Positions 12,637 to 24,388 of a stretch of 64,000 bases of DNA are shown in pieces. Position numbers and translations under genes: made by a program. Source of the DNA: Carnegiea gigantea (lineage: Eukaryota > Streptophyta > Magnoliopsida > Caryophyllales > Cactaceae). Every line of letters starts with the position of its first letter. Position 1 is the stretch's first letter. The stretch spans positions 62,001-126,000 of the forward strand of contig JAKOGI010000530.1 of assembly GCA_029747015.1 (NCBI GenBank), in the 5' to 3' direction. Below the pieces are notes generated by a model. That model made no database searches and had not been told where the DNA came from. It saw nothing but the letters and a program-made list of their open reading frames with translations.

Positions 12637-13890
12637 GACTGTTGGAACTTTTGGTTAAAGGAGCCTTACTTGATGTAGGAATCAACTTCAACATCAACAG
12701 CTGCTTTGTCTGATGTGGGGTCAAAATAGGTGCAGTAGTCGCAGTTCTATTGTTAATAGACACTTTAGCATGTGTTGTAGTTATTTGATCAAATTCTCTA
12801 ACCCTGTTATTCCTTAGGCCTAGTCCTCTCCCCCGTTTTTCAGTGAAGCTACTAGATTTAGGATGCCAATTAGGATATCCAATAATCTATCAACACTTTT
12901 CTCTATAGTGCGCCTCATACAACACTCAGTGTATTTCATCTCTTCATTTACTTTACTGAGCAATGCAGAAGAGCCCAATTAAACCTCCACGTCATTGAGT
13001 GCTTCTCTATAAAATCCCTCTTGTTTCAACATAACATAGTGTATGCTGATTCAATAGTTGTTAAAGGTGTTATGAAAAGTATTTAACTTCTTTGAGGTCC
13101 AAAATCATCATCCAAACCATTCAAAACTTAAACAGTTTATTCTCTTGTAGTTGTTTAGCCAAAGCATTCCAAAAACCATTAATCTCATATGGGATTGTAG
13201 TAAGAGTAGGCAGCTCAATCACGATATCCAATAACTCTAAAATTCCTCTCATCTTGGTGTAATATTCACTAACTAGCAACTTATTTTGTTTTAGGGCATA
13301 GAGATCCTAATTCAGCCTATATTTCTGCGCACCATTGCTTAAATTAAATCTAATTTCTAAATGCTTCCAGATTTGGTGGGTAAATTGAATATACAAAATA
13401 GATTTGTTGATAGGATTATTTATTAAGTTTATTAACTATAAAATCGCAAGATTATTACATGCCTCCCATTGCTCTAATTTTATTGGATCATCAGCTGGCT
13501 TGGGGATTGTTCATGAACAAAACCTAGTTTCCTTTTAATGGATAAGGCAATCTCCATAACTCATTCCCTAGATCTGTAATATCTTGAACCAATGAGCTTT
13601 TTCCACCGACTTAACAAAGTAGAGCCATAAGATGGTGAATAAACAACGGATTCCGCAGATCCATGTAAGTGATGCGATCTCTCTCAGCATATACGATTCA
13701 AATTAGACAAAAATGAATCAGATGATGATTGATACTCAAATGAATTTCTGTGAGTGTTTGAATCTCAGATGTAGACGATTGAATTCAAAGAAAAATGTAA
13801 TGTGATAAAGATGTATAGCTTGATCTATTGATCAAACAATCAACTGATCAAAACTAAAGAGATATGGAGGAGAGATTCAAAGGCAGCAAC
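12637..13890 (-). pseudogene. Copia A gag region, heavily decayed
   Basis: Lies between the protease relic and the primer site, where gag must be. Only short broken frames remain, and I could not make out a clear zinc knuckle. Assigned by position. Confidence 0.55.
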
Positions 13891-13892
13891 TC

Positions 13893-13904
13893 AGCTCTAA
13901 TATG
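13893..13904 (-). other. Copia A primer-binding site
   Basis: The + strand reads AGCTCTAATATGATGTTAG across 13,893-13,911. This is a decayed form of the reverse complement of the copia TGGTATCAGAGC (initiator tRNA-Met) site followed by the LTR end. Confidence 0.6.
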
Positions 13905-14010
13905 ATGTTAGTTTAAAGCATCACAATAAATATTTACAAAGAGAATTTATAGAGGGAAGAAAGAAGAGGAGCAAGTGAATTTGGCTACACAAAATGATCT
14001 ATCCTTCTCA
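13905..14010 (-). repeat. Copia A 5' LTR, first piece
   Basis: Matches 3,479-3,585 of the 3' LTR (ATATTTA..AGAGAATTT, GGGAAGAAA, AAGTGAATTTGGCT). It stops after CTTCTCA, where copia B begins; the LTR resumes at 20,900 with AGGTTCAGGCCC. Confidence 0.8.
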
Positions 14011-14204
14011 TATTTTAAGAATTTGAGTGAGAGAAGAGAGAGAGGACCAAAAATGTGTGCTTGTATTTCTCTACCCTTATTCAGCCATGGCAAGTGCAAA
14101 TTTTGCACGTGGAAGTTTTACCATACCTTAGATTTTTAACCCTAGCTTGACTGGGAAGAAAGATAATATTAGGAAATGCAATCCTTTATAGAATATAACT
14201 CTCA
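14011..14204 (-). repeat. Copia B 3' LTR
   Basis: Pairs with 20,705-20,899; differences are scattered. The next bases, CCCCGTTAAGTTGGAGCG on the + strand, are the decayed polypurine tract. Confidence 0.75.
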
Positions 14205-14219
14205 TTGCTCCCCGTTAAG

Positions 14220-14499
14220 TTGGAGCGTGAGGGTTAATAATGCCCAATTTGCCTAACAAGAACAAGAAATGTTGTTTGCCTATGGCTTTTGTAAAAATAT
14301 CTGTTAATTGATGTCTTGGAGGAACATAGTAAGTAACTAATTCTCTGGACAATATTCTTTCTTAAACAAATGGCATTCGATCATGATATGCTTCATTCTT
14401 TCATCAAATACATGATTTTAGCAATGTATATGGCTGCCTGATTATCACAATGTAATTGTATCTATCTGGACAAAAAAGCACCTATAGAGTGTAAGGATC
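14220..14499 (-). pseudogene. Copia B RNase H C-terminal relic
   Basis: The minus strand shows DNQAAIYIAK at about 14,420-14,460, then a frameshifted MKHIMIECH segment, then HQLTDIFTKAIGKQHF and LLGKLGIINPH just before the polypurine tract. These are the last blocks of a copia RNase H. The beginning of the domain (a decayed SRSS-KAKCRAMA and ELVWIKSFL) lies on the other side of the insert, at about 16,318-16,440. Confidence 0.8.
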
Positions 14500-16317
14500 C
14501 ACCTCCGTGCATATGCGATCGCTTACTAATGGCTTACAATTCATTGCTAGGTAATTCTTTTTTATTTTCTTCCTAGAAATCAAATTAATTTACTTTTATT
14601 ATTTTTATTGCTGGCTAGAGCAGTGTTGGGCCACAGATTCAAATAGAATGGGCCTGGGCTTGGCTAGGGAACCCCGGGCAGGACCAGGTCTATACTTCCT
14701 AGACTAGACCCTTGTAGTTTCTTCTACCTGACAATGAACTAGGATGTCAACCTAACTAAGGAACCCGAGCAGGCTTCTCAGTTAGATCAAGCATCTTGAT
14801 TTGAGCAAGGCAGTTTTTAGTGCCTAGATCCCAATCAGTTTTTCCAATAGCCAACCAATCCATGAATAGATGCTAAATTAGAAAAAAACTGAAAGATTAA
14901 TCTTTAGCTAAATAGAGTCGCTAGTGAGTTTTAAGAAAACTTACAAACTATGACACCTTTTAAAGCAGATCATATCGACATGGACACCAAAGGGACAAAT
15001 TAAAGTTGCTTTAAAAGGGTTTTGGAAAGGCCCCAAACAATCCCTAGTATAGGGACTCATCCTAACTCCTTTGTCTAGAACCCATGTTCTCGATTTGGGG
15101 GCGAATGTATGGTCATGTGATGGAGTGCATCTCATCACCGCCCGTTATCACTCACAGCATCTATTAATCAATATGAGAAATTAAAACTTAATCACACTAA
15201 CATATATCGAAAAATTAGAATTATTGATATAATCATGCAAAAGATACAAACTTTAGTCCAATCCAAAAAAAAAAAGTAAAGTAAATAAATTATAGCAGAC
15301 GGGGAGCTACTACATCTTTAGTAATTTGACATCAAAATCATAAAAAAGGGATAGAGTAGAAGAGTAGGGAAAGATAGAGTTTTTTCTCTCAGGATAACCT
15401 ACTTGATTTACCTTAGAACATAGCAGGGTGATGCATTTTGAACAGTTAACCCAATTCTCCATCTCCAATATGTGGAGTACTTCTATCCTCAATTTTAGTG
15501 CCCTCCTCTCTCTAATATTTTGATGTGTTTTAATGCCTCTACCTGATTTGATGCCTCTAGCTAATGCCTAATCCATGTCAATTCGATCCTCCTTAACCTT
15601 TAGGGGTAGCCCTCTATTTATAGTGGTTAAGGGGATAATCTGATCGGTTTAAAAATAGAAGACCTAATCCTAGTCTTATTAAGGTTAACAGGTGCACTAA
15701 TTCAGTCAGGATTCTGACTAATTAGCATCGGTAAGCTAATCAGTCTAAAATTCTAGTTAATAATCCAATTTTGCAGAAAAGGACTTAGAGAGAGAGAGCT
15801 TGGCGGGTTTTCATTTAGAAACCCGGCCTGACTCTTGGAGATAGGAACTCGCCAGGGTTCTTCGGCTGGGTAGCAGACAATCCAAATTGTTTTGCCCATA
15901 ACTTTCACATCCGCCATTCGTTTTGAGTGATTCTTTTTTCCCTTGAAATCTTATTGAGTCTAATTTCCAATAAAACTAATTTCATAATATTAAATAAGTA
16001 TGGAACAAGATATAACGAAAATAGTGAACAGGTGTCATTTCCAGGGCAAGCTCACATGGTTGACTTATATCTTTTCTATTCCTTATCAGACTTTAGTACA
16101 TAATATATCATAAACCTAATAATTGTATGTTCCCTAGGTTGGATCTCAATTAGGCACCAAACATTGTCAATTTAGGCCTATTTGGCCTTCTTAGACTCTA
16201 TTAACCTTTTGGACTAGAATTCAAGGATTATCCTGCTGAGCCCGAAGTACACAAATTGGGATATAATTTTTAATCATTGGGTAATTAAATATAAGATGTT
16301 ATTTTTAAGCGTCTACA
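14500..16317 (-). mobile_element. Fragment with Ogre/Tat-like LTR and tRNA-Arg-type primer site
   Basis: Interrupts the RNase H of copia B. On the minus strand it begins TGTAGACGCTTAAAAATAAC at 16,317. It runs as an LTR-like stretch to about 14,930 and is followed by TAGCGACTCTATTTAGC, which resembles the TGGCGACTC primer site (tRNA-Arg) of Ogre/Tat elements. About 400 bp of leader-like DNA follows. No second LTR or pol is present. It looks like a 5' LTR plus leader left after a large deletion. Short ATCC words at both junctions may be a target duplication or chance. Confidence 0.55.
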
Positions 16318-17900
16318 GGATGCAAGGAAGGACTTGATCCAAACTAACTCGCTTGTTATAGTAGCCATTGCACGGCATTTAGCTTATGCTAAAGATCTAG
16401 AGACCCTACTTTACTTCTTTTTCTTTCAGGAAATTGGTGAGCCTCCTAGTGTCATAAGGTACCCAGTGAGAGAGCACCATGTAATGGGGCATACCCCTTA
16501 ATCTAGGTCATAATATGCATAGATTTTAGGTCTGAATCTCCCTTTAGAAGAATTCCTTAGCCAGGATTGCCTTCCAAATATCATAACATCCTATTGGCTG
16601 CCTCCAAATGCTCTTCTTTAGATTCATACATAATTGAGATAAAAATATGGACTACATAACTAAATTTATGCCTGGTGATAGTGAAATGTCTAAGTCTTCC
16701 TACCAGTCATTGATATTAAGTGAGATCCTATACCACTTTCCCAATACAAAGTGCCAGCTTGTGATTGGCTTCCGTAGGAAATTCTACTGGTTTGGACCCC
16801 AAGATTCCGCATTTGTCCACTATTTCAAGAGCATATTTTTGTTGGTATAAGAAGAGTCCTTAGGAATTTCTGGCTACTTCAATTCCCAAAAAATATATGA
16901 GTGAACCTAAATGTTTAATGTGGAAACACCTATTCAGATGTTCTTTAGACTTGGCACTAGTATCAAAATCATAGCTAGTAAACACTAGATCATCCACATT
17001 AACTAATGTAATAAATTTATCACCCTTTTTATAAGTGAATAATGAATAATCAGTGTACAATATAGTGAAACCATATTCAAGGAGTTTAGACGACAACCTA
17101 GCAAACCACTGCCAAGGGCCTTGAAGTAATCCATAGAGAGACCTCTGTGATCGATATACCTTGTTAGGATAAGTGGAATTGAAACTTGGTGGCTGAGTCA
17201 TGTACACCTCTTCTTCTAAATCACCATGTAGGGATGCATTGTTCATATTCATCTGATGTAGCTCCTAACCTTCAGCTACTGTTACTAAAAGGACACACCT
17301 GACACTGGTCATTTTGGCAACTGGTACAAAGGTCTCATAATAGTTAAACCCCTCCACCTATTCATCTCATCTGATCACAAGTCATGCTTATAACCATTCG
17401 ATGCTCCCATTTGATTTGTACTTGAGCTCATATACTCATTTACAATGTATGATCTTCTTTCCTAGAGCAAATCTTTGATACACCATGTGCTTGTTCATTT
17501 TTAAGGCTTGAATCTCCTTTGCCATGGCATATGTCCTATTTAGATCCTTTACCCCTGCATGATAAACACTAGGCTCCACAATATTGGTAATAGTAGTAAA
17601 ATAATATCTAAGTGTAGTTAAGAAACTATCACAAGTGACATAGTGAGCTATGGGATAAGGACTACATGGAGATTCCTTTTGGAGTGGATTTACTTATGTG
17701 CCATTGGAAGAGGGGTTGCAAAGGGACGTTGAATAACATATATAGTCATACAAGTATGTGATGGCCCGTCTAGCCCGTTTGTATATTTCGGATGTGCTCG
17801 ATTGCTTCAAACTCCCCTTGCTGTGGAATCCACATTCACTAGCGATCCAATCCTATCTTGCAGCCCATCTATTTTGGGTGAGCTTCTGTTAGTGTCACCT
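16318..17900 (-). pseudogene. Copia B reverse transcriptase relic
   Basis: The frame 17,252-16,860 (130 codons) is the reverse transcriptase core: NNASLHGDLEEEVYM (usual DVKNAFLHGDLEEEVYM box), RSLYGLLQGPWQWF (usual KSLYGLKQAPRQWF), and the catalytic box as NVDD at 16,989-17,000 instead of YVDD. It continues as HIKHLGSLIYFLGIEVA. Downstream frames to 16,318 hold the connection domain and the start of RNase H with several stops. Upstream sequence to about 17,900 is the N-terminal part, also broken. Confidence 0.85.
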
Positions 17901-18450
17901 CAAGGCCCCGTAGTGTTGGACACATGGTCTCTACTTAGGCTTCTATCAACCTCTTCACGTGGCCCAAGGGATTCGAACAGACTTAAGCTGTGGGAGCTTT
18001 GAGTAACCTAACTCTATGGCCTAGGGCTTAGTTTACGACATAGAGTGTCCGGGAGTACCATCTCCATGTGGACTGGAACTAGGCATAGCCAGTGGCCCAT
18101 CATGTGTTTGTAGGCTCTAGGGCACTTCTAAGGGCTACCGCTGCCTGCTTGTTCTTCTCCTTGGTCCACAACCTCAACTTCACACACATCTCCACTGGGA
18201 TGTCTTCTAGGGAACTCAAAATCTCTTTCTAGCCAGTCACCATCAAATACTCCATCTATATTACTGTACAAATTTTTAGGTTGAAAACTTGTTGCCTACT
18301 TTTCAGAATTAAAAAAGGGAAAAATATCTTCATGGAATAGGACATGTCAACTGACGAACATCTCTCTTGTTTCTAAGTCATATACTTTCCATCCCTTCTT
18401 TCCAAAGGGATACCCAACAAAGACACAATTCCTACTCCTTTCTTCAAACT
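17901..18450 (-). pseudogene. Copia B integrase-RT linker relic
   Basis: Broken minus-strand coding sequence between integrase and reverse transcriptase, assigned by position. It keeps no clear motif. Confidence 0.45.
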
Positions 18451-19292
18451 TATCTTTTCACCTTTGTATTTTATAAGAATAACACGAACTCACAAAAATC
18501 CTAATGTGATCATTTGAGGGTTTTTCCTTAAACAACACTTTATAGGGGGTTTTTCCAAATAAAGCAAATGAAGGGGTCCTATTAATGGGTACGCTATAAT
18601 TAGCACACATTCACCCCAAAAATCAATAGGAAGATGAGTCTGAAAACATAAAGCTCGAGCAACGTTTAAAATATGACGGTGTTTTCTTTCGACTCTCCCA
18701 TTTTATTGTGGTGTAACAACACAACTTATCTATTGTATTATTCCATGCTCCCCATAAAACTGTTTCATTAGGCCACAAGTGAATTCCCTACGGTTATCAC
18801 TCCTAATCATTTTTACTTTAACCCCAAATTATGTGTTCACTGTCAAACAAAAAAATTCTTCAATAATTGAGAAACTTCACCCTTTTCTTTCATTTAATAC
18901 ATCTAACTTGCTTAGCTTGCATCATTAATAATTGATAGGAAATAATGTGTCATATAAAACGATGAAACATGATAAACTCCCCATATCTCACAATGAATTA
19001 AATCAAAGGAGTTCAAGGCTTTATTTTCACTATTAGGAAAAGAAATTCATGTTTGTTTAGCACAGAAACGTGCATCATACACATCAAACTTATTACCAGA
19101 GTTTCTTTCAATATCACTAAAACACTTAGATAATGCCTGCCTCAATGGATGTCCCAAATGACGATGCCACAAGCCATAAGACATGACTTTGTTTACTAGA
19201 ATCCCAGCTAACAATGTCTCTTTATAGAAGGAAACCCGTCTTCTTGGCTCACCCAGTCCAATCAGGGTCTTTGTAATAGGGTCCTGCATCAC
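18451..19292 (-). pseudogene. Copia B integrase relic
   Basis: The frame 19,292-19,047 carries LWHRHLGHP, the histidine part of the integrase HHCC zinc site. Near 18,660-18,720 the minus strand reads [12 protein letters not shown] with the catalytic Glu kept. The preceding PQQNG has become PQ-stop-NG by a CAA to TAA change. [12 protein letters not shown] and later blocks of the C-terminal region follow to about 18,450. The central Asp region near 18,800 is hard to read because of frameshifts. Confidence 0.85.
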
Positions 19293-19425
19293 ACGACTAG
19301 TGAGATAATGTTGCTATATAAAAAATTTCATTAACTAATCGCGAAATAGACATTAAATTGCACTTTAAGCTAGGAACATAAAGCATATCCCGTAAAATTA
19401 TTTTAGAACTCAATTTTACAGATCA

Positions 19426-19620
19426 TCATTCATGAGCCAAGGTCATTATCCTGTTAAGTAAATTAATCGGAATATGTGTTAGTTCACTAACATCCATCGA
19501 TAAACTTAAATCACCACACATGTGACACAAAGCACCACTATCCAATGACCAATCACGCATACTTGAGAGCTTATCATGGTTGGATTTTGGAGTCCCAATG
19601 AGACTCAAAATCTACCCTAC
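19426..19620 (-). pseudogene. Copia B protease relic
   Basis: 60-codon frame with SMRDWSLDSGALCHMCGD. The aspartic protease site LDSG (residues 22-25) is intact, unlike in copia A. The frame closes about 35 codons later. Confidence 0.8.
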
Positions 19621-20690
19621 CTGTTCGAGGAGTAAACACGGATGTGCTATTAAGATGATGGCTACTGTCATGCTGTGATTTTGGTTATCCTACTCAGTGA
19701 CTAACTGCACAATGTGGGCCACTCTATGCCCAAAACCGAGGTCGTGTCCCCTATTTGCAAGTCCTGCTTTGCAACTACCTTGACCCGGTTCGTTCTCGCT
19801 ACGTCCCCCACGTGCTAACTAACCTAGGGGGTATCTAATTAACTCAAAGCATCCTGATTCCTCGTGCCCTATCTTCCACAATGTGTACACAGGGTCGAAC
19901 TTGGATCCATTTGTGGGTTATATATAAAGTCGTCATGTTTTCGTTTCATCCATCTCATCTAACCACCACCTCCTTGTATTGTTCTTCCTTCTGAACCATA
20001 TTGAAAGTTTGTTAGGGGATAATAATAGGTCTATAATAAGGATTTTTCTTCATATTGTGGCATAAGATTCATCATCAAGACCTATCAAAAATCGAGGCAT
20101 CTTATCGTCTTCTACGAGCTTGGCTACTTTTCCTGCTACACCACAAGTGCAAGATGGGATTTTTGTCTAGTTGTCAACTTCATTTCATAAACTCATGAGC
20201 TTAGAAAAGAACTCGACCACCTCTTGCTTTTCCTACTTACAAGATGCAATCTCAGATTTAAGTTGATGAATCTGTGGCACGTTAGGAATCAAATACCGTT
20301 TATGAATATTCTCGCACATATCATTTGCTGACTCGACATGGGTGACACTAGTAGGTAATTTTGGATCGATTATGTTCATAATCCATGACATAATCATCAA
20401 ATTAACCATCTCCTAAGTGCTTGCCTTGACTGAATAAGTATTGTCTAGCACTTTCAACTTTGCGATCTTTCCATCAATAAAACCTGGCTTTTTCTTATGG
20501 CTTGGTCCCATAGATCATAGTTCCTCCACTAAATCTCACAGTAGTAATAATTCCACCTGGTGAATCTAAAGGATACCAAAAATATAGAGATTGGGTATTG
20601 ATAACAAACACACTCTCATGGTTGAATCTCTTTGTGTTCCACCTCTTTAGATTCTTGATCGTTAGTTATAGCACCTAACTAGATTAAGGT
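19621..20690 (-). pseudogene. Copia B gag relic
   Basis: Between the protease and the primer site. Near 19,870-19,900 the minus strand shows CTHCG, then after a one-base shift IGHEESGC, together fitting a CX2CX4HX4C zinc knuckle. The rest is a broken gag of the UBN2 kind by position and length. Confidence 0.65.
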
Positions 20691-20691
20691 T

Positions 20692-20704
20692 CACTTTGAT
20701 ACCA
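20692..20704 (-). other. Copia B primer-binding site
   Basis: The minus strand reads TGGTATCAAAGTG at the LTR edge: the initiator tRNA-Met site of copia elements (TGGTATCAGAGC) with one change in the core. Confidence 0.8.
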
Positions 20705-20899
20705 TAAAAAATTCGAGCGAGACAAGAAAGAGAGAGGACCGAAAATATGTGTTTGTATTTCTCTGCCCTTATTCAGTCATAGCAAATACAAGTTTTATAC
20801 GTGAAAGTTTTTCCATACCCTGGACTCCTAACCCTAGCTTGACTAGGAAGAAATACAATAGTAGAGAATACAATCCTTCACAAAATATAACTTTTATCA
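20705..20899 (-). repeat. Copia B 5' LTR
   Basis: Pairs with 14,011-14,204. Followed at 20,900 by the second piece of the copia A LTR. Confidence 0.75.
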
Positions 20900-21052
20900 A
20901 GGTTCAGGCCCTTCACTTTTATAACAAAGCCAATTTACTACATTGCATAACTAACGCTAACAAACTGCTAGCTCAACCTTGCCAAATAGAAAATATAAAA
21001 TAACATGTTATCCTCAAAATTAGCTTGGAATCTAGTTCCCCCTTCTTTAATA
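20900..21052 (-). repeat. Copia A 5' LTR, second piece
   Basis: AGGTTCAGGCCCTTCAC through TTCTTTAATA matches 3,583-3,729 of the 3' LTR. Together with 13,905-14,010 it gives one LTR of about 260 bp. Confidence 0.8.
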
Positions 21053-22118
21053 TTATTGAAGGGGAAAGTAGGATCAGTTATCCTCAATATAAAGCGTACC
21101 TCACCAAAACATATGATGCAGCTTGCTAAAAAATAATATCATAGCTAAGGATATGAACAAGAATGTACAAGTGATAACTAATGCGTAAATAAGATGTTAT
21201 TATTAAAATAAATATTATTATTATTATTAGTTGCAGTAATGGTGAACTTTACTTAAACGTTGAATGAGCTTTACATGATAATTAGTGAGTAACAACATTT
21301 GTTGCAAGCTCGTCTTAGTGAGTTGTTTGAATTTACTAAGCATTGGCAATACATGCAGTAACCATTGGTACTATGAATAGTGAGCATTGCAATAATGTGA
21401 AACTATATCCCCATCATATAATTATATGTCCATCAAACTAAACCCAGCTACATCCCCATTATTTAAATTATTATAAGACCTAAATGACTTTTTTAAACAA
21501 ATGAAATTATAAATAAGTAAAAGGAATTTTAACTAATTAAATGCTTTCTAATCTCCTGAAGATAAATGAAGTAAAAATATTAAAAGTAATCTTAATAAAA
21601 TAAATTACAAGTAAGCAAAATGACTAAACCTAGTTGAATAGAATAAGTTATAGAAAATCTAGGTAAATGATGTCTAAATAAAAAAATTAATTAATTAGCC
21701 CAAATGATTCTTAGGGAAAAAAGAAATTAAAAAAACAAAAAATGAAATCCTTTCCATTGGCCTAATTTGAACCATTGACCCCGCAAATACATACACCATG
21801 GCCTTGCCAGCAACACCCCATTATTTTGTTGCAATAACTTCAACACGATTATCACCATTTATCCTTGAATCGGGCATACCCTTGCATCCACCCACCCAAT
21901 TGCACAATTGCGGTATTTTATGTTCGGTGGGGTCAAGTATAAAGTAACATCACCTGGCAATATCAATATTTGTACAAATTAAAGAGAGCCCACTTTTCTT
22001 GTTTGTTGTATCAAGTTGTATATATTTTGCACAAAATGGGAACTAGCCATAGGAGGATGGGAGTAACGGTTGGCTAACTCCTAGGCTCATGTTCCTTATA
22101 GTTACAAGGTTAAATTGT
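21053..22118. other. Gene-free AT-rich spacer
   Basis: No coding frame or element end was recognised. A short (TTA)n microsatellite lies at about 21,212-21,228. Confidence 0.5.
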
Positions 22119-22610
22119 AAATTAGAAAAAGTTGCGAGAAATTATAAGGAACTTTAAGAAATTATAAGCAATTATAAGAGCTATACAAGTCCTAAAAAGT
22201 TAAAAAAGTTATAAGAATATGTAAGGTATTTGTAGGGTTTTTATAAATTATATGTGAGAAGCTATAAGGGACAATAAGGAAATGTGAGAAGCTACAAAAA
22301 GTTGTAAGAAGCTACATGAATTTGTACGAAGCTGTCATTATGCTTTTAAGCTTTAAGTAGAGTCAAGCTTAAAAACTTACGACTTCTTACACCTATTTGC
22401 AACTCCTTACAACTTGTTACGACTCTTTACAACTTCGTATAACTTCTTACAAATTTTTGTGGCTACTTACATCTAGCTACTTGCAATTTACAGTTTCTTA
22501 CAATTCTTTGCTGCTTATTACAGTTTGTTACAACTATTTACAGTTTCACATAACTTAACTTAATGAACGGAAAAAAAAAAACTGTAAGAAAATATAAGAA
22601 GTTGTAAACT
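22119..22610. repeat. Inverted array of degenerate 10-bp repeats (foldback-like)
   Basis: Left arm (22,119 to about 22,340): 10-base words such as ATTATAAGGA, ACTTTAAGAA, ATTATAAGCA, ATTATAAGAG. Right arm (about 22,376-22,560): the complementary family, for example TTACGACTTC, TTACACCTAT, TTGCAACTCC, TTACAACTTG, TTACGACTCT, TTACAACTTC, GTATAACTTC, TTACAAATTT, in near-perfect 10-base register. The arms face each other across about 35 bp, so the whole can fold back. A short stretch of left-arm-type words returns at 22,575-22,610. The element type is not known to me; foldback transposons or subterminal repeats of a DNA transposon are the nearest known designs. Confidence 0.7.
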
Positions 22611-23332
22611 TTAAACTTAAACCTTTTCAAAACAAAAAAAAGAATAGGGCTCTAGGTCCTAAAATATCTAATGAAGATCTTTTTCTTTGTGAAAAAACAA
22701 TATAGACATATTGGAACAAATGCTCCATAACACATGGAATGTTACATGGTAAATTCTCAAAGATTAGAACATAATTAATTTTCAATCTAATTTCAAGTCT
22801 TATATTTTTTTTTTTCCTTTGATTATTGTAAAGTCACATATTGATTTTGATGATAAGAAACAGTATAACTTGTATTATATAGAAAATTTTGATGTGAATT
22901 GATAATTATTTTATTTCTTATATAATATTTATAGCTGGTCCAAGATATTTTTATTAATATTGAAACATATATTTTGGACCTACTACTTGTGAGTTTATTA
23001 CGTCTTTTAGAATAATTGGATATTTGATTTGAATCATGATTTTATTCTATAAATGTTCATAGATACACTTTAACAAACCTTCTATGTGGGAAATATTTGA
23101 TTATGATTACTTGAATATATTATAAACATATTTGGCATATTATACTGATATTATTATAAAAAAGTATATTAGAAATGATTTGTTAACTTGATTATCACAT
23201 TAGGTGAATTGATATAAGCCTTGAGAATTGGTACAAGAGTGGAATAAAAAAAATGCCCATGATTTTGCATAGATTAGAATGAAAAACTTTATTGACATAA
23301 TGTGAATTGATATAAGCAAAAATCTTCACATA
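22611..23332. other. Gene-free AT-rich spacer
   Basis: Very AT-rich, no credible frame; T12 tract near 22,808. Nothing else seen. Confidence 0.5.
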
Positions 23333-23760
23333 CACTACCAAAAATCATCAAAATCTCCACTATAAATTTAGTGGCAAAAAGGAAAATTTCAGTGAAAAGA
23401 TACAATTTTTCACGATTTTTTCACTAATGAAGACAACATGAAAAAGTAAGGAAGTAACTTCAATTTTCCCACTGCTTGGACCTTCAGTGGGAAATTTTCC
23501 ACTGTTTTTCCACTTTACCTTATCACATCAAATTTTCCCACTAGGTAGGAGTCGGTGGAAAATTTTCCCACCCTAATAAATATAGTGGGAAGTTTTCCAC
23601 TGCTGTGAGTACAGTGGGAAATTTCCCATTATCATCATACGTTAGGAATTTTTCCACTACTGTAATTACGATGGAAAATTTCCCATAGTATTAAAATGTA
23701 GAGGGAATATTACACAAGGGGCACATGTAGTGTGAAAACAGTGAAAAAATTATTACACTA
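23333..23760. repeat. CACTA subterminal repeats
   Basis: About a dozen copies, in both orientations, of a word like AATTTTCCCACT / AGTGGGAAATTT. Examples lie at 23,463-23,511, 23,541-23,571 and 23,583-23,630. Arrays like this at the ends of En/Spm elements bind the TNPA-type protein. Confidence 0.75.
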
Positions 23761-24388
23761 TACATAAGTGATGCTTGCATGGTAGTATCAACAACCAGTA
23801 AATACACATCTCAAATTTCACCAAAGTATGTACTATTCAACATTAGAATCTCACATACACCTGTTAAATTGAAATATATTTCATAAAACAATTGTTGGTA
23901 CTTGAATAACATCAAGCATTATCAAATGACTTGTTTCTTGAAAATAGTGTATATACCTCTGTATGCAACAAGGCACACCCTTAAATAACAAAATATGTCG
24001 CACATGCAATAAATAATGTTAAGCTACAAGAACTTGCACCAAAATATACATCCAAGCATGTATCACCATAAGTCGTTAGAGAGGTCCGAATCAAAATTTT
24101 CAAATTACTAGAAAAGCATAACTTCCAAATCATGATGAGGCAAGCGAAACTCTAACATCATCTTCTTCTTCTTCATCATCGTATTCATCATCATTCTGAT
24201 CTTCACCACCATCCTCATTTTAAAATTTAACCTAACAAATCAAGCACTACTCTAAGTGCTGGGATATCGGGATGATGGGTCTTCATGAGCAAGAACCATT
24301 CCATCATCTTAGCTTGCATATCTTGGGTAGCCTTCGCATACTTATCAACTTTATTTGAGTGTTTGTTGCACTTAGTTGGCTCCTCTTT

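Larger units (their letters stand above)
14011..20899 (-). mobile_element. Copia B: Ty1/copia retrotransposon inside the copia A LTR
   Basis: Minus-strand element with short LTRs (about 195 bp) at 14,011-14,204 and 20,705-20,899. Both share GAGAGAGGACC, the TTCAGYCATRGCAA block and CCCTAGCTTGACT. Order on the minus strand: LTR, Met primer site (20,704-20,692), gag, protease, integrase, reverse transcriptase, RNase H, polypurine tract, LTR. The RNase H is interrupted by another fragment. Flanks TCTCA (14,006-14,010) and TATCA (20,895-20,899) hint at a 5-bp duplication, but the exact ends are uncertain by a few bases. Confidence 0.85.
3479..21052 (-). mobile_element. Copia A: Ty1/copia retrotransposon relic, multiply interrupted
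   Basis: Minus-strand Ty1/copia element with 251-272 bp LTRs. Reading down from high coordinates the order is 5' LTR (two pieces, 21,052-20,900 and 14,010-13,905), Met-type primer site, gag, protease, integrase, reverse transcriptase, RNase H, polypurine tract (3,742-3,730), 3' LTR (3,729-3,479). This is the standard copia order. Its own DNA is only about 5 kb; the rest is younger insertions at 5,551-11,151 and 14,011-20,899. All frames are broken, so it cannot move by itself. I did not find a clean target duplication outside the LTRs. Confidence 0.85.

Noticed and set aside
14941..15138. 65-codon minus-strand frame as a gene
   Set aside because: Lies in the LTR-like part of the Ogre-type fragment and lacks any known domain.
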